From positions 3,595,477-3,659,476 of the forward strand of contig OY755045.1 of assembly GCA_963576565.1 (NCBI GenBank): a stretch of DNA of 64,000 nt, written 5' to 3'. The notes under the pieces were generated by a model, which saw only the letters and a list, made by a program, of their open reading frames with translations, was not told where the DNA came from and did not search any database. Below, one piece after another: positions 10,801 through 25,800 of this stretch (positions are counted from its first letter, which is position 1; every line of letters begins with the position of its first letter). The position numbers and the translations under genes are program-made. Source of the DNA: Aspidapion aeneum. Its lineage: Eukaryota; Arthropoda; Insecta; Coleoptera; Brentidae.

Positions 10801-13800
10801 ATAAAACTATCCTCGCGATTCTGTTGAATACCATAATACCTTTAGAGTAAAGAAGTTTTCCTATAAAAGCTATGGCGATATTTTAGATTCACAATGGCTA
10901 TATAAAATAATTTAGGTCACAAAATTGCCAAAAATGTCAGAGTCCCAAAATTATTTTATCACATAAAAATATACCGAGTTTGTCGTTTTGTTGATGATCA
11001 AATTGCCTGCCAGATTTATTTTTCTGATAAAATCGTATCTGAAAAGCTCTCAAAACAATCGCGCCAGCTCAAGAATGCTTTTTAATAGTTTTTTGATAAC
11101 AAAATAACAAATATTTAAAATAAAATAAACATCATTTACACTATTTACGATTAAAAAAGTCTGTTTGGTTTACATAAATCAAAATTAAAGTAAAATTATT
11201 GTTAAAAAACACTGCTAAAATGACTAGATAAATATTTTCTCTTTACAATATTTTTTAAATAAATTTATATACGCCATTATGGTTTTATAGTGGTCACTTG
11301 GTTTTATTTGTTACTGTATCGCAACAAGGATTTTTGAGTGCCCTTATGAAACCAACAAAAAAGAACAATGTAAACATAGTCAACATAACCTCACTTAAAT
11401 TTTTTGTATTTGTTTTTAAAGTGTTTAAAAGCGTATAATTCAACACTTTTAAATGTTTTTTTATCGTGCAATTTCGACACAATCGAGAGGGCCAGTGCAA
11501 TGATATTCGTTGTGCCTGCAGGTTGGAGGGCAACCTCTTATATTGGCCGGCTAAATAGGCCTTATCTAGGCCTGGGTGTCGTACCCAGGAGGACGGAAAC
11601 TCAACAATAATTAATTATTGGGCTTTAAATAATCAATCTTGCAATTGGTAGGTACCAATCTGTACCTAGGTATATCTATTATTTTTACAAGAAATGCTTA
11701 AAAAAATAAAACTCGAAAGTATTTACTTACTTCTGTTAGAACCCTTAAGGAAACAAGGTTTTATATGGCCGCCTATTTAAATAATATTTAATATACAGCT
11801 ACTATAAATACAAAAGAATTAAGTTTGCCTTTAAGCCTTCCTATGAAACCTTTTTAAAATGCCTAAAAGTAATGGCAAAAACCAAAAGTCTAAAGTTTAT
11901 ATTTATCACTCTTAAAAACCTTAACTGGTAACTATAAAAACAAAAGGATATAAGATAACCTTTTAGCTCTATTATAAAACAATTTTGTAATGACCTAAAG
12001 TAATGAAAAAAAACTAAATGACCAAAGTTTATATTTATTACTTTTTAAAAACTTTAGGTAAAATGGTTTTATAAGACCATCTTTATAACTCAGAAATCAA
12101 TAAAACCAAAAGTATCTAAAAGGAACAGAAGGAATATCAGTTTTGTTATACTCCCTTTATAAATCACTTTTTGACCCTTAAACCCATAACAGCACCCTCT
12201 AAATAACCTAGGAACCAAATTAATAAAACCATGAGTGGTAATAATGTTACTTGGGTTAATTTAAACTTTGGTTACTTTCCGTTTTTGTCTTGGTTATAAC
12301 TGCGAAATAATTTAACATCAGTATTGAAGTTTAAAAAAGCATTTTTGGGAAAAAGTTTTCAAATAAAACGTTTTAATTTTTCCGCGTAGAATTGAAATCC
12401 GCAATCAGAAATAGCATGTTCCATTTAAAAAAATCAACGTCGAGCGGAATTTTGACACTTCCTGTAAGCTAGGACCTTAAAACCTACATCATCAGAAAGA
12501 GCACATCTCACTACTTTGATAGTGATTTAAAAATGTTTAAAAATAATTATCCCTTTTAAAATAATCGGCCTGTGCGGGTGGTCTGAAACACCCTGTATAT
12601 GGGGCTTTCCATGTCAACCCGGCCTTTTGCACAATTTTGATTTTAATATAAATTATTTTTTGGTTTCTCTATAGATAACGATTACACCAAGATAAAAAAT
12701 TTGAAAAAATGTTGCGATTCCTTAAATCTATAGGGTGTAAAACCGAAGACTAACCAATTTGTGGCCTATTAAAATGCGTTGTGTGACATTTGAGGCAGCT
12801 TAAACACGTTGCCGCCATTTTGTGACACTGTAATTAGAATAATAACCATTTGCCAATCTGTGACACAAAAAAACCACTGAATAATTAAACAAATATCTGG
12901 AAGCAGAACTGTATTTTCCAGCTAGGTAAAACATTGATATGCCCGGTAACTTTTATACAGTGGAGAAGGGGGGGTTCGGAAATAGGAAAATTTTAAGTGC
13001 GCCACAGTGTTTAATACCAATGTTTTACAAAGAAGATCTTAAATAAAATACAGTTCAACCCAAACGTTGTAGCCAAACAATGAAACTCTACTTACTTCCG
13101 AGGCTTCCAGAGTATGTATGTAATTAAGAATAATCAAAAAAAATTGACTAATAAACAGAATAAAATTCTAAAAGATTGAATTAAGTTGGCAAAACTAGAA
13201 GCACTTTACAGGTAGATGGACTCCTTTAACAGGTCATAGTGTACCTACATCTGAGTCAGTAGTGTGAGACTCAGTTATATGAACGACTGAAAAAGATATT
13301 CTAGGGACTGTGGTGTCTACTTACTTTGTTTTAAAGAAGAAATAATATATCGCGTAGACGTAGACGTAAGCGGCGGTGGAGCCCGCGGCCAAAAAGGAGG
13401 TCCACTGCCAACGGTAGTCCTCCGCGTTCAGCAAAAAGTAGGTACACACGATGGTCACACACACGGTCACAATGATCAGAATGATGAAGACCAACAACAT
13501 GAACCCGTAGACGTAGTAGATCTTGTAGGCCCAGAACGATGTGAAGATAAAGTACCTGAAAAAAAAAGGATAACATTACCACCAGGTTCTTAAAACTATA
13601 AGTTGATGTTCTATTTAAGTGGCACCGCGTCATAGCTATTGTAAACCAAATTCTGCGGCAAAATCTAAGTAAAGAAGCCTTAAAAAATTAGTGTTTCACT
13701 TTGTACATGCAGTGTGCCGCTCGGGGTTTAATGTTCGGAGGATAAAACACTACGACCTTTTAAAGGAGAGATCAAAGAGGTACTTACCTGATAAATAAAG

Positions 13801-16800
13801 ATCCGAAACATAAAAGAGGATCCAAAATTATATTAAAATGTGCGCAAATATTGATTTAGTTGCAAAGACGGTAATTTGTTTTGTGAAAAGCTCCGTCATA
13901 ATTTGTTTGACATGCAGTCAAAATAACAACGAATAGAAAACGTTAAAGCCCTGTTAAATCAATAATATGTTCGTAACAACCAGATAATAGTATATATGTT
14001 CCTTTCTAATGAAATCGTTTAGAAGAAGACATCAATAAAAAGCAAGTAAAATAGTAAGCTAATGACTAATTAGTGCAGTGCCTCATTTTGGGAATCAATA
14101 TCAATAAAAAAATTAAAGGAAGTGCGTGCCACTGTATGTACCCCTCTACTCCCTTCCCGCCCATCAAGGTTTTGATGACGCGGTGTCACTTTAATACAAC
14201 ATCAACTATATATTAGGTAATTTCTAGGAATAAAAACAAAAAGTAAAAAAAAAATTAAACTTTGGTTTTTTAAATAAATTAGCTTATACTACTAATATTA
14301 CTACTATGTCGGTTTAGAACGTTTTTCTACGTTGTGTGACGCCTATTCTCCACCTTCTTCGATCATCAGGTTTTTTGACTCATTGATCTTTGGATTGACT
14401 GTTGCCATTCTAGTTTAGGACGCCCTTTTTTTCTGCGCCCTATTGGTTGTCATTCTAGGACCTGCTTGGTAATATTTCGTCATTCATTCGTTGCCTATAG
14501 CCGTACCATATCAGTTGCCTTTTAGTTATGTCATCCGTTATGCTTCCCTTGATTCCAATTTTAGCTCACACTATACTATAGTAGTGTGAGCTAAGTGATC
14601 CTAATTTTTTCGAGAAAAAAAAAGTTGCTCCGATTTCAAAAATTTTTATATATCTTTGCGTTTCAGATGATTTTGAAACTTTTTTGTTGCGCCGTCTGTC
14701 TGTCTGTCTGTATGTCTGTCTGTAACGACCAACGCGCATAACTCAAAAACCGCTTGCCCGATTTTAATGAAATTTGGTACCTACGCTGGGTTTTGGGTCG
14801 AGATGGTCCCATTTAAAAATGAACAAAATCCACCAAACACAAGCCAAATAAAAGGGTGGGGGTATATTTCAAAAATTAGAGTTTATGTAAAAATATGGCG
14901 TGTGTGATATCAAACGAAAGGTAATTGCGTCTGGAGTTAAATAAAATACATTTTACTTTAAAAAAAGGGTGGGGGTAAATTAAAAAAATTAGTGTTTATG
15001 TGGAAATATGGCGTGTGTGATATCAAACGAAAGGTAATTGAGTCTGGAGTTAAACAAAATACATTTTAGTTAAAAAAAAAGGTGGGGGTAGATTTGAAAA
15101 ATTAAATTTTAAGTCAAAACATGGCTTGTGTGGTATCAAGCGAAAGGTAATTGAGTCTGGATTTCAATAAAATACATTTCAGTTTTTAGTTATATTAGCT
15201 CACACGTACACTATAACTATAGTACCTAGTGTGAGCTTAGGTGCCCATAGATTGGCAGAGTATTTTCTGTTATGATCTCATTTGTTATATTGCATCCATT
15301 TTGACACTTTCCATTTTTATTTGGTATGTTTCTGTTACGCGACAAGTCTCTATTTCATACAACAGCGTGCTTTTCCCAACAAACAATTAAAGTTGTAACG
15401 ACGAAACCCCAACTAGAAAGAATTTCTTAAAAGTAACCGCAACGTACTCCCGCTACGTCTCAGTATACCATACAGCGACGTTATAATTCCCTAAGTGGGG
15501 AACCAATTTCTGGTTATAACTACTTGGCCAAGTGTTTAAAGTCACTGTAGTAACAACTACACTACTACGTCGTAGCCAGGTATCTACTACGTCGTAGAAG
15601 CTGTTTTTTTCCGTAATGGCATAAAAGTTGCGATGTAGTTGCAAATAATATAATCGTTTCTTTTTGGTAGAATTGTTACACAATATGGTGGACACAACAG
15701 TAAACAGACTCGCTTAGTTTTTTTGTTTGGTTATGGTTATAATATGAACTATGTTATCCAAAAGTGTGAGAATTTACGAGCAGAGGATCAAAATTCGAGT
15801 GCGACGAAGTTTTTTGTATAACATGCATTATTTTGCAAAAAACCGGTGCGCCCGTAAAATTGAGCCGTTTTCTGGTAGCTGATGGAATTTTTGTGTTGTG
15901 ATTTTGGAGGTTATGTTTTCATAATCGACAGTTAACTCCAACAAATGGTGCTTAAGAAGAGCATTTTTGGTAAGCTTCAACTAATTTGTTTATAAAATAG
16001 TATGGCTCTTTAATATGAGCTCATAAATCGACAACAAAAATATTAAATTTTCTTTCTTACATAAAAACATGGCGTCCCAAACTATATTCCCTGATAGTCG
16101 AAAAGATTACTTGAAAGTAGTTGCGGCTTTAAAGTTGATCCAAAAAGTTATTTTGTCTACATTGTTACATCAGATGTTACTATGATGACACAAACTTTTG
16201 TGGTAAAAATTAAAGTTATAATGTAGTTGTCGGATACACTTGTTTGGGACTCCAATGAAGCTTAACTTTCTAGTGGTAATTAAGTAGGATATAAAAGTCA
16301 GGGCGACTACGCAATAACGACTAAAAAGAAAGTAAAACTTTAGCAACGTCCTATTGTGGTAGAGAAGACTATCAGAATCGACTATCAAGAAACAATCCTA
16401 TGAAGTAGTTTAGAGGGTCGTTTTTACGAAACATCTACTATTTCCTGATACTAAATAGTAGTTAGAACTAAAAAGTAACAAATTTTGGTTGGGATCACCA
16501 CATTTCTACTATAAGAAAGTAGCAAAACCTTTAGAACATGTAGCCGCTACTATAAATGTTAGTTGGGTTCACCATTGTTTCATATATCTTAAATTTTACA
16601 TTATTTTTTATCTTTTTGCTCCATAAAATACTGTTAAGACATCCAATAACCTTTTTTGCTTTTACTATTCTTTTCCGTTCTTTACAGTCACCCAAGTATA
16701 CATACTCATTGCATGGAGATATTATTTGTCCATTGTCTAGTTCTAACTCACTTGATTCGTTTCCAATACATAAGTACTGTGTCTTGTCCACGTTCACTGT

Positions 16801-19800
16801 TAACCCCCACTTTTAGTACTCTTCCGTTAACTTACTCATCGTATACTCCATGTCTTCTTTATCATTAGCTACAATTATTTGGTCGTCAGCAAACTGTAGT
16901 GTGTATATGGTAAATCGGTCGTTAAGTTACATTCCCATGCCGTGTACTTTATGTATCATTTTTAATAGTTTTCAGGCTGTTAATAATTTTTTCTGTGCAT
17001 TTTTTATCAATACTACTTACATTTCAATAAATATACTGGCAAATGGCAAAACTCCACCAAGCAAGATAATGACGCCGGGTTCCATGAACCACTTTTTCTC
17101 TGGAATCGGCCTGGGTACCGCGTTTATCCTGCAAGGATAGTCAGGTTGCCCTGCTAGGTTCCTGCCCAACACGGTGCCAACCAAGGTTAAAGGTAGGATG
17201 ACGAAAAAGCATAGACAAATTACTGCAATCTGTAAATAAATAGTTTTTTATTAATAATATATAATACATTTCACAACCTAATTAAATGGATCTATGATGG
17301 ATCTGATACCTTCCTAGCTAACCTATATAAGCACACTCCATGATAGACTAAATTATACGCATTTGTAATGACGTCACCACGTATGGCGTGGATATTTTTG
17401 TCAATCAATGTTTTTTGATTGACAGTGACGGATACTTCACATAACATTATATCATAGATACCCAAGTAACATTATTACCACTCAAGGTTTTATTAATTTG
17501 GTTCCTAGGTTATTTAGAGGGTGCTGTTATGGGTTTTAGGATCAATTTGGCTACATAAAGGTAATTTATATTGCCAATTACCTAAAGGGGTGTTATACAA
17601 CCAAAAAGTAATTTATAAAGGGAGTATAATAAAACTGATATTCCTTCTGTTCCTTTTAGATACTTTTGGTTTTATTGATTTCTGATTTATAAAGATGGTC
17701 TTATAAAACCATTTTATCTAAAGTTTTTAAAAAGAAATAAATATAAACTTTGGTCATTTAGTTTTTTTCATTACTTTAGGTCATCACAAAAATGTTTTAT
17801 AATAGAGCTAAAAGGTTGTCTTATAACCTTTTGTTTTTATAGTTACCAGTAGTTTAAAAGTAAATATGATTAGATAGGCGGCCATATAGAACCTAGTTTC
17901 CTTGAAGTTTTTAAGAGTGGTAAATATAAACTTTAGACTTTTGGTTTTTGCCATTACTTTCAGGCATTTTAAAAAGGTTTTTATAGGAAGGCTTAAAGGT
18001 AAACTTAATTCTTTTGTATTTATAGTTACCCATAGCTGTATATTAAATATTATTTAAATAGGCGGCCATATAAAACCTTGTTTCCTTAAGGGTTCTAACA
18101 GAAGTAAGTAAATACTTTCGTGTTTATGTTTTTAGGTATTTCTTGTAAAAATAATAGATATACCTAAGTACAGATTGGTACCTACCTATTGCAAGATTGA
18201 TTATTTAAAGCCCAATAATTAATAATTATTGAGTTTCCGTCCTCCTGGGTAGGATACCCAGGCCTAGATAGGGCCTGTTTAGACGGCCAATATAAGAGGT
18301 TGCCCTCCAACCTGCAGGCACAACGAATATCGTTGCACTGGCCCTCTCGATTGTGTCGAAATTGCACGATAAAAAACATTTAAAAGTGTTGAATTCTACG
18401 CTTTTAAACACTTTAAAAACAAATAGAAAAAATTTAAGTGAGGTTATGTTGACTATGTTTACATTATTCTTTTTTGTTGGTTTCATAAGGGCACTCAAAA
18501 ATCCTTGTTGCGATACAGTAACAAATAAAACCAAGTGACCACTATAAAACCATAATGTGTGTGTGTGAATTGAGTTTTATGGCCTGGAACTCGCCAACTG
18601 GCCAGCATCTTAAAACCATAATGGCGTATATAAATTTATTTAAAAAATATTGTAAAGAGAAAATATTTATCTAGTCGTTTTAGCATGTTTTTTAACAATA
18701 AGTTTACTTTAATTTTGATTTATGTAAACAAAACATACTTTTTTAATGGTGAATAGTGTAAATGATTTTTTTTAATTTGAAATATTTGTTATTTTGTTAT
18801 CAAAAAACTATTAAAAATAATTCTGAGCTGGCGCGCTTGTTTTTCAGATACGATTTTATCAGAAAAATAAATCTGGCAGGCAATTTGATCATCAACAAAA
18901 CGACAAACTCTGTGATAAAATAATTTTGGGACTCTGACATTTTTGGCAATTTTGTGACCTAAATTATTTTATATAGCCATTGTGAATCTAAAATATCGCA
19001 ATAAATTTTATAGGAAAACTTCTTTACTCTAAAGGTATTATGGTATTCAACAGAATCGCCAGGATACCAAAATACCAAATCTAGTTTTATAATAGGATAG
19101 AGGACGTTTCTGAGTTGCTTTTAGAACCTGGCATAATAGCTTTAGGCTCTAAAAGGTTCTATACTGGTGGAACCGCTAGAGGGCGAAGCTGGCGTTTATT
19201 TCTTATGGTTTTATAGTGAGTTTAATACATAGGTTGCCACCACCAATTGGGGAGTCCCATTTAGGAGGTCTAAGGGGTATATAAGCGTAATGGCAACGTG
19301 CTAGCGACCAAACATTGAAACTTATGGTTTTAAGGAAAGGCGCTGGCAACCTTTTAGCTTCTGCTATAAATAAACAAATGTTACTTGGGATAGACACAAC
19401 TTTTTGAAAAAAGTTTATTGTCACCGCTGTTTATAATATACTAAACAAAGATAAACAAAAATGACGTCATTACAAATGGGTATAATTTGAACTATATATC
19501 AGCCATGAAAATAGATTTTTGTAAATATCTCAGAAACGAAAGCTCCTACGAAGTTTTTGGTTATAACACAAATTATTGAAAAAAATGTGGTCTACTATAA
19601 TCCGAAAACCGCATATTGATGCAATGCTCCGTTAAAAAGTTAGCATTTAAAAAAAAAATTATTTGTCAAAAAACTGTCTTTATGAATTTTGACCAAAATT
19701 TAATTAGCTCGTTACAGTATCGAACATTATTTTACCTGAAAACTTTATGACAATTGGTTCAGCGGTTTAGGAGCTATCGTGTTACGGACAAAAATTATAC

Positions 19801-22800
19801 GCACACACACACAGACAGACATTACGAAGATAGGTCAAAATACACTTCAATAACACATTTTCGGAGTTATCTGAGAAAAAAAATTTCGTCGAAAATAATA
19901 CCTTCTCTAGCCATTGCTGTGCGGGCTAGGAATGTAAAAACTAGAGGTATATTTGAAAACTTTAACCTATTGCTCAGTTCACGAGCTATAGCGATATTTT
20001 TCACAAAATAATCTAGTGCCTTTGTGGTAGGAAAAAAAATACAAAAAAAAGTTTTTTATGTGTAGTTTTAGGCAAAAGCGACTAGTACTATTTGTAAGAG
20101 CAATAAAAGTTATATAATACCTGAAAACCAATGAAAAAAGGATGATTAGAATATATTTTTTTAAATTGGCAAGAATGATCAAAAATTGGCTGAAATCGTA
20201 AAAAATCTATATCTTGACTATCCTTTGTTCAATGGTAATAAAATGTTTATAACTTTTACTCCTCTTTCGAATAGTACTGTCGCTTTAGCCTAAAATTACA
20301 AATAAAAAAAATTGTAGCTTTTTCTACAGGGAAACCAGAAGACAACTAAGAAGTTTGATACGCACAGAAAAGTAAGTATGGAAATTCGTTTCTACAGTAA
20401 AAAACCCAACAAAAGAAAAAGTAAACATCCAGATCATCAAACCAGAACAATGGACAGAGCACTACAAGGGACTGCTGCAGGAAACGAGACCGGAATATCT
20501 GTCAGCCTCTCCGAGGAGAGACATAGAAGTACATGGAGAGGAAGTAATCATCGAAAAAGAAATGATAAAGACTAGTCTTAAAAAGCTTAAATCCTGAAAA
20601 GCTAGATATGCTGAAATGCTCAAATATGGATCAGAGAAACTACTAGAAAATCTTACATATATTATCAATCAATGCATAAACGGACATCCAGTACCTGATG
20701 ATCTCAATACATAAAAAAAGAAACAAGTTGAATTGCAACAATTACAGAGTAATTTAAGTAACTAGTACTCTAAGTAGATTGTACGTTAGGATTCTTAGAG
20801 ATCTAATAGAGAATGATTTTCATGAACAAGAAGAGGAGCAAAATGAGTTTCGTGCAGGCAGATCTTTTAGTGATAATGTTTTTTGTCTTAAACAAGTAAT
20901 TGAGAAAAGGAGCGCCAGAAATATAGAGACTTATGTTACCTTAGTTGTTGGTTGTGAAATTTGCCCAAAACCCCCCCAAAAATGACCAAGTTGGATCACG
21001 CTATATACTCACCATAGTCTCAAAAGGAATCGCCCTAGAAGCGTGGTAATACATGGCGATAAAATTGATAAAGAACGCAGTTCCACATACGAACGCGGGC
21101 AACATAAAGGCCGAAGCGACCATTTGTCTGATCCACAATTTGCCGCCCATTCTCGCATAGAGGGACCCACCAAAGTAGCCGTTGATCGGGGATGTGACGG
21201 CGTAGACGAAAATCGCAGTTGATAGAAGCATGCCTCGCCTAAAAAGAAAATAAAAAAATGTATCTTATACAGGGTGTCCCAGAACTAATGGTACATGGTT
21301 AAACTGTAGATTCCTTGGGTCAAAATATTACGATTTAGGCATACTTACCTTAGTCCAAAAGTTCGTATTAACCGAGATACAGGGTGTTAAACTTTATTTT
21401 TTCAATTCGATTTTCTTTAATAACTTTTTTACTAATTAATATTTTTGCAAAAACTAACCAGCGTGTAAGTTTTTTTTAAATTGCCAAGACGATTCCGTTG
21501 AAAAATTTGAGGTACAGTGTACAGGGTGTTCCTTGGAGCACTACCATTGCATAAAAATCAGTATATTAGCTCACACATATACTATACTATAGTAGTATGA
21601 GCTATGGTGATCCTAATTTTTTCGAGAAAAAAAAAGTTGCTCCGATTTCAAATATTTTTATATATCTTTGCGTTTCAGATGATTTTGAAACTTTTTTGTT
21701 GCGCCGTCTGTCTGTCTGTCTGTCTGTATGTCTGTCTGTCATCTGTAACGACCAACGCGCATAACTCAAAAACCGCTTGGCCGATTTTAATGAAATTTGG
21801 TACCTAGGCTGGGTTTTGGGCCGAGATGGTCCCATTTAAAAATGAACAAAATCCACCGAACACAAACCAAATAAAAGGGTGGGGGTAGATTTCAAAAATT
21901 AGAGTTTATGGGGAAATATGGCGTGTGTGATATCAAACGAAAGGTAATTGAGTCTGGAGTGAAACAAAATACATTTTAATTTATTTAAAAAAAAGGGTGG
22001 GTGTATATTTCAAAAATTGGAGTTTAAGTGAAAATATGGCGTGTGTGATATCAAACGAAAGATAATTGAGTCTGGAGTTAAAAAAAAATACATTTTTGTT
22101 TTTAAAAAAAGGGTGGGGGTAGATTTGCAAAATTAGAGTTCAAGTCAAAACATGGCTTGTGTGGTATCAAACGAAAGGTAATTGAGTCTGGAGTTCAATA
22201 AAATATACTTCAGTTTTTAGTTATATTAGCTTTCAAGTAGATACACTAAAGCTATAGTACCCAGTGTGAGCTTATGTGCCCATAGATTGGCAGAGTATTT
22301 TTTTTGTGCCTCAGTGTATACCAGTTTTTATGTAAAATAATGGTTTTCCCATCCTTTTTATTTAAAAAAGTTATACTGTCTTAAAGTCGCTCAGAGCAAC
22401 GGTTTTTGAGTTTAAATTTTTTATTGCATGTGAGTGATCTGCCTAATTTATGTATGATACTTTCTTCAATTCTTTCTACTAATTAATAATTTTGCACAAA
22501 AAATTGGGTTTGGTGATTTTAGGGCATGGACAATTTAATTTAGGTTAAAAAAATCAAAATATTATACAGGGTGTTCTCTGGCTCGGTACCGTTACATTAA
22601 AATAGGTCTAACTTTTTTATTCCTCGGTGTATACAAGATTCTATAAAAAAACATAAATTTTTTAATTTTTTTTAAGTAAAAAAGTCATGGTGTTTAGATG
22701 TCGCTTAGAGCAGCGGTTTTAAAGATATTTAAATTATAATTTTTTATTGTATGCATAAAAGATTTTTGATTAAATTATTACCTACTTCATACATATTAGC

Positions 22801-25800
22801 TATAATCAATAATTTTTTATAGCATTTTAAGATTGGATGTTTTCTTAAGAAATATTAAGTTAAAAAATATACAGGGTGGTTCTTGAATTATCATAAGTGT
22901 GTTATCATTGTTCGTTATTGCAACTGTGTAGGGCTTTGTTTTTAATGAGGAACAAAAACCTCTTCGTATTAGTTTTTTTAAAAATGGTATTTACGTATAC
23001 TTTATTAATGCAAGTATTTTTTTATTGTTTTGAAAGAAAATTTTAATTATTAATAAAATTAATATTTTATTATTTATCAGCAACAAAGTTAAAATTTTAA
23101 AATTGAGAAATAGTAAATCGAACTTAAAATTGTTTATTATGGTAGGCTTTGAAAATAAAAAAACAATAAAATCCAATAAAGTTGCTGTCTGCGTCTATTC
23201 TGTCAAACTTTCTTAAAACTACAGAACTTTTTGTAAAATTACTTAATAATTAAAATCATATTCTGTTTAAAAACCTGCTATACACCGAGGCACAAAAAAA
23301 ATAAGATGACGATGATTTTAATGCAATGGTAGTGGTCCAAAGAGCACCCTGTACATTGTACATCAACTTCTTCAACGGAATCGTCTTGCAAATTTCAGAA
23401 AAACCTACTTGCTGGTTAGTTTTTGCAAAAATATTAATTAGTAGAAAGAATTGAAGAAAGTATCATACATAAATTAGGCATTTCACTCACATGCAATAAA
23501 AATTTTAAATGCAAAAATCTCAAAAACCGTTGCTCTGAGCGAGTTTAAAACAGTATGACTTTTTTACATAAAAAGGATGGGAAAACAATTATTATATATA
23601 AAAACTGGTATACACCGAGGCACAAAAAAAATACAGTGATTTTAATGCAAGGGTAGGAACAAGGAACACCCTGTACATTGTACATCAAAATTTTCAACGG
23701 AATCATCTTGTCAGTTTCAAAAAAAATTACACACTTGTTATTTTTTGCAAAAATATTAATTAGTAAAAAAGTTATTAAAGAAAATCGAATTAAAAAAATA
23801 AAGTTTAACACCCTGTATCTCGGTTAGTACGAACTTTTGGACTAAGGTAAGTGTGGCTAAATCGTAATATTTTGACCCAGGGAATCTACAGTTTAACTAT
23901 GTACCATTAGTTCTGGGACACTCTGTATATTGCGTGGCCAGCTTTCTATCTAGGGGTAGGATTTTTGTATGGGCCATACGGATTGCATGACAAAACAGAC
24001 CAACGTCGCCAGTTTAGCGAAAATATCAGTATAAATCCGCTACTTGGTTCGCGAAGGGTCAACTTTTCAGTTTTATGTAGGTGCATTCATCAAAGAGGGT
24101 GATAAACAACCAGAATAATACCTTAAAATTCTGCTTGTTCCTAAATGTAAATAATTCACTTACTTTTACAAACAAACAGAATTTTAAAGTGTTGTTCTTG
24201 TTCTTGATTTTCGTTTCACATTCACTAAAGTCAATTTTTTTACACCACAGTTTACCAATCTATTGGTAAGCTATTATTTAATTTTAGGTTTTTTTTTTAA
24301 TGCATTTTTAGTCTAAAAGTGGGTTTACACATGCATGAATTTAGTGGCGCCAGTGTTCGCGCCAGTTCCATTTGCACGCCAGTAAAGGTTTACACTATTG
24401 TGCGAAAATTAAATGGCACGCCAGTTTCATTTTTAAAGTGTAGATGATACGCGATATGTCGGCTGAACTCTCGGAAGCTAAACTTTTATTGAAAAAAAAA
24501 TAAAAGAGATTCAGGAAAAGGAACAACGAAAAGGCCGTATCTGCATGGGTTAAAGCATGGATTGCTAGTCGATCTACTTTGGGTGCTTCCGAAAAACTTT
24601 TAGGAGAACTTGCAGCAGAAGATCCTGCGAGCTATAAAAACCATCTTCGAATCACAAAGCAACATTTTGATATTCTTCTAGAGTTTCTCTTATTTAAACA
24701 ACATTCTTTAAAATTCGGTCTGCTACTTTAAACCATGGTACTTTTGGGGTGTATTCTTCATTTGCACCGGCTCCGGAACGTTGGCTTTTTTTAATTTTTG
24801 TCAATTCCAAAGCATATGTGTTTCTTATGGATCATATTTTTGCTTTTACTTCTGCAACTTTAAAGCCTTCAATAGTCATTATTTTACAAATTTTTTGGGA
24901 AGCATTATCTCGACTATCTTTGTTTTTATACGAACTACTGTGTACATCCCATAAACAAGGAAAACATTCATAGCCTTCAAGAAACTGTATGGTCAGTTCT
25001 GCTGACCACTTTTTTTAGCCATATTAAGCTATAAAAACAAAAATAAACAAAATTTTTAAGCTCAAACACAATGAAAATAAAAAATATTGTAAAATAATGA
25101 ACTTAAAACTGGCGAGCCGACGTGCAAGCACTTGTTTACACATGAAAATTTTCCTTTTCTGCGCGCATGCGTCACCACTGGCGCCAGCAAATTCAGTCAG
25201 CTGCAGACTTTTTTGATACATGCATGCAAAAAAATAACTTGTGTGCAAGTCGGTGTTTACACTTGCAAATTTAACTTACTGGCGCGCCAGTTTTTATTGG
25301 CGCCAGCAAATCCATGCATGTGTAAACTCTCCTTAACCCTAACAAAGGTAGACCACAGTGAACGCAGCGTGGTTATAGGACGTGGGAGGGTGGTCGAGAC
25401 CTTAGGGGGGCGGCAGAGGTGGATCATAAAAGTAGTTCCGCGGAGCTCATTTAGTATTTTTTAGACGAAAACATCATAATTATGAGTATTAATGCCTTTT
25501 AAACTAAAAACGAAAATTTTCAGAAAATATTGAAGTAATAAACGTGGAATTTCGTACCCGTGAATTTAAAAATCAAACAAGTTTCGTGGCTAATCGGGAA
25601 AAAGGAGTTTTTTGTTTCCCTTATATTTTTCCGTGGGTAGCCTGAAAGCTTAACCTCACGGGGGTCCAAGATCTAATGGACACCTAATAGGTGTTGACAG
25701 TTAACCGTTTCGTCCTTATGGGACTCCTCAGAACACTGCTGGTCAATGTGACAAATCTTGCGAAGTTAATCAGACGGTTTTGTCTCTAATTAAATGTAAT

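Larger units (their letters stand above)
14289..16965 (-). pseudogene. RTE-like LINE fragment B, in three pieces
   Basis: Minus-strand pieces at 14289-14570, 15261-15374 and 16568-16965 form one copy from the FADD region to the TAG tail, split by two later insertions (14571-15260 and 15375-16567). Many stops. It ends shortly before TM9SF3 exon 8. Confidence 0.8.
24318..25332. mobile_element. PIF/Harbinger element, internally deleted
   Basis: Inverted ends share GTTTACACATGCATG, and both sides carry subterminal CGCCAGT repeats. Remnants of both Harbinger genes lie inside, convergent: the transposase N-terminus and the MADF/Myb-like protein. Most of the transposase is gone. Confidence 0.8.

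Noticed and set aside
19790..19830. (CA)n tract as a telomere or Z-DNA feature
   Set aside because: It belongs to a dispersed repeat family and recurs at 41766; no telomeric TTAGG repeats are seen.
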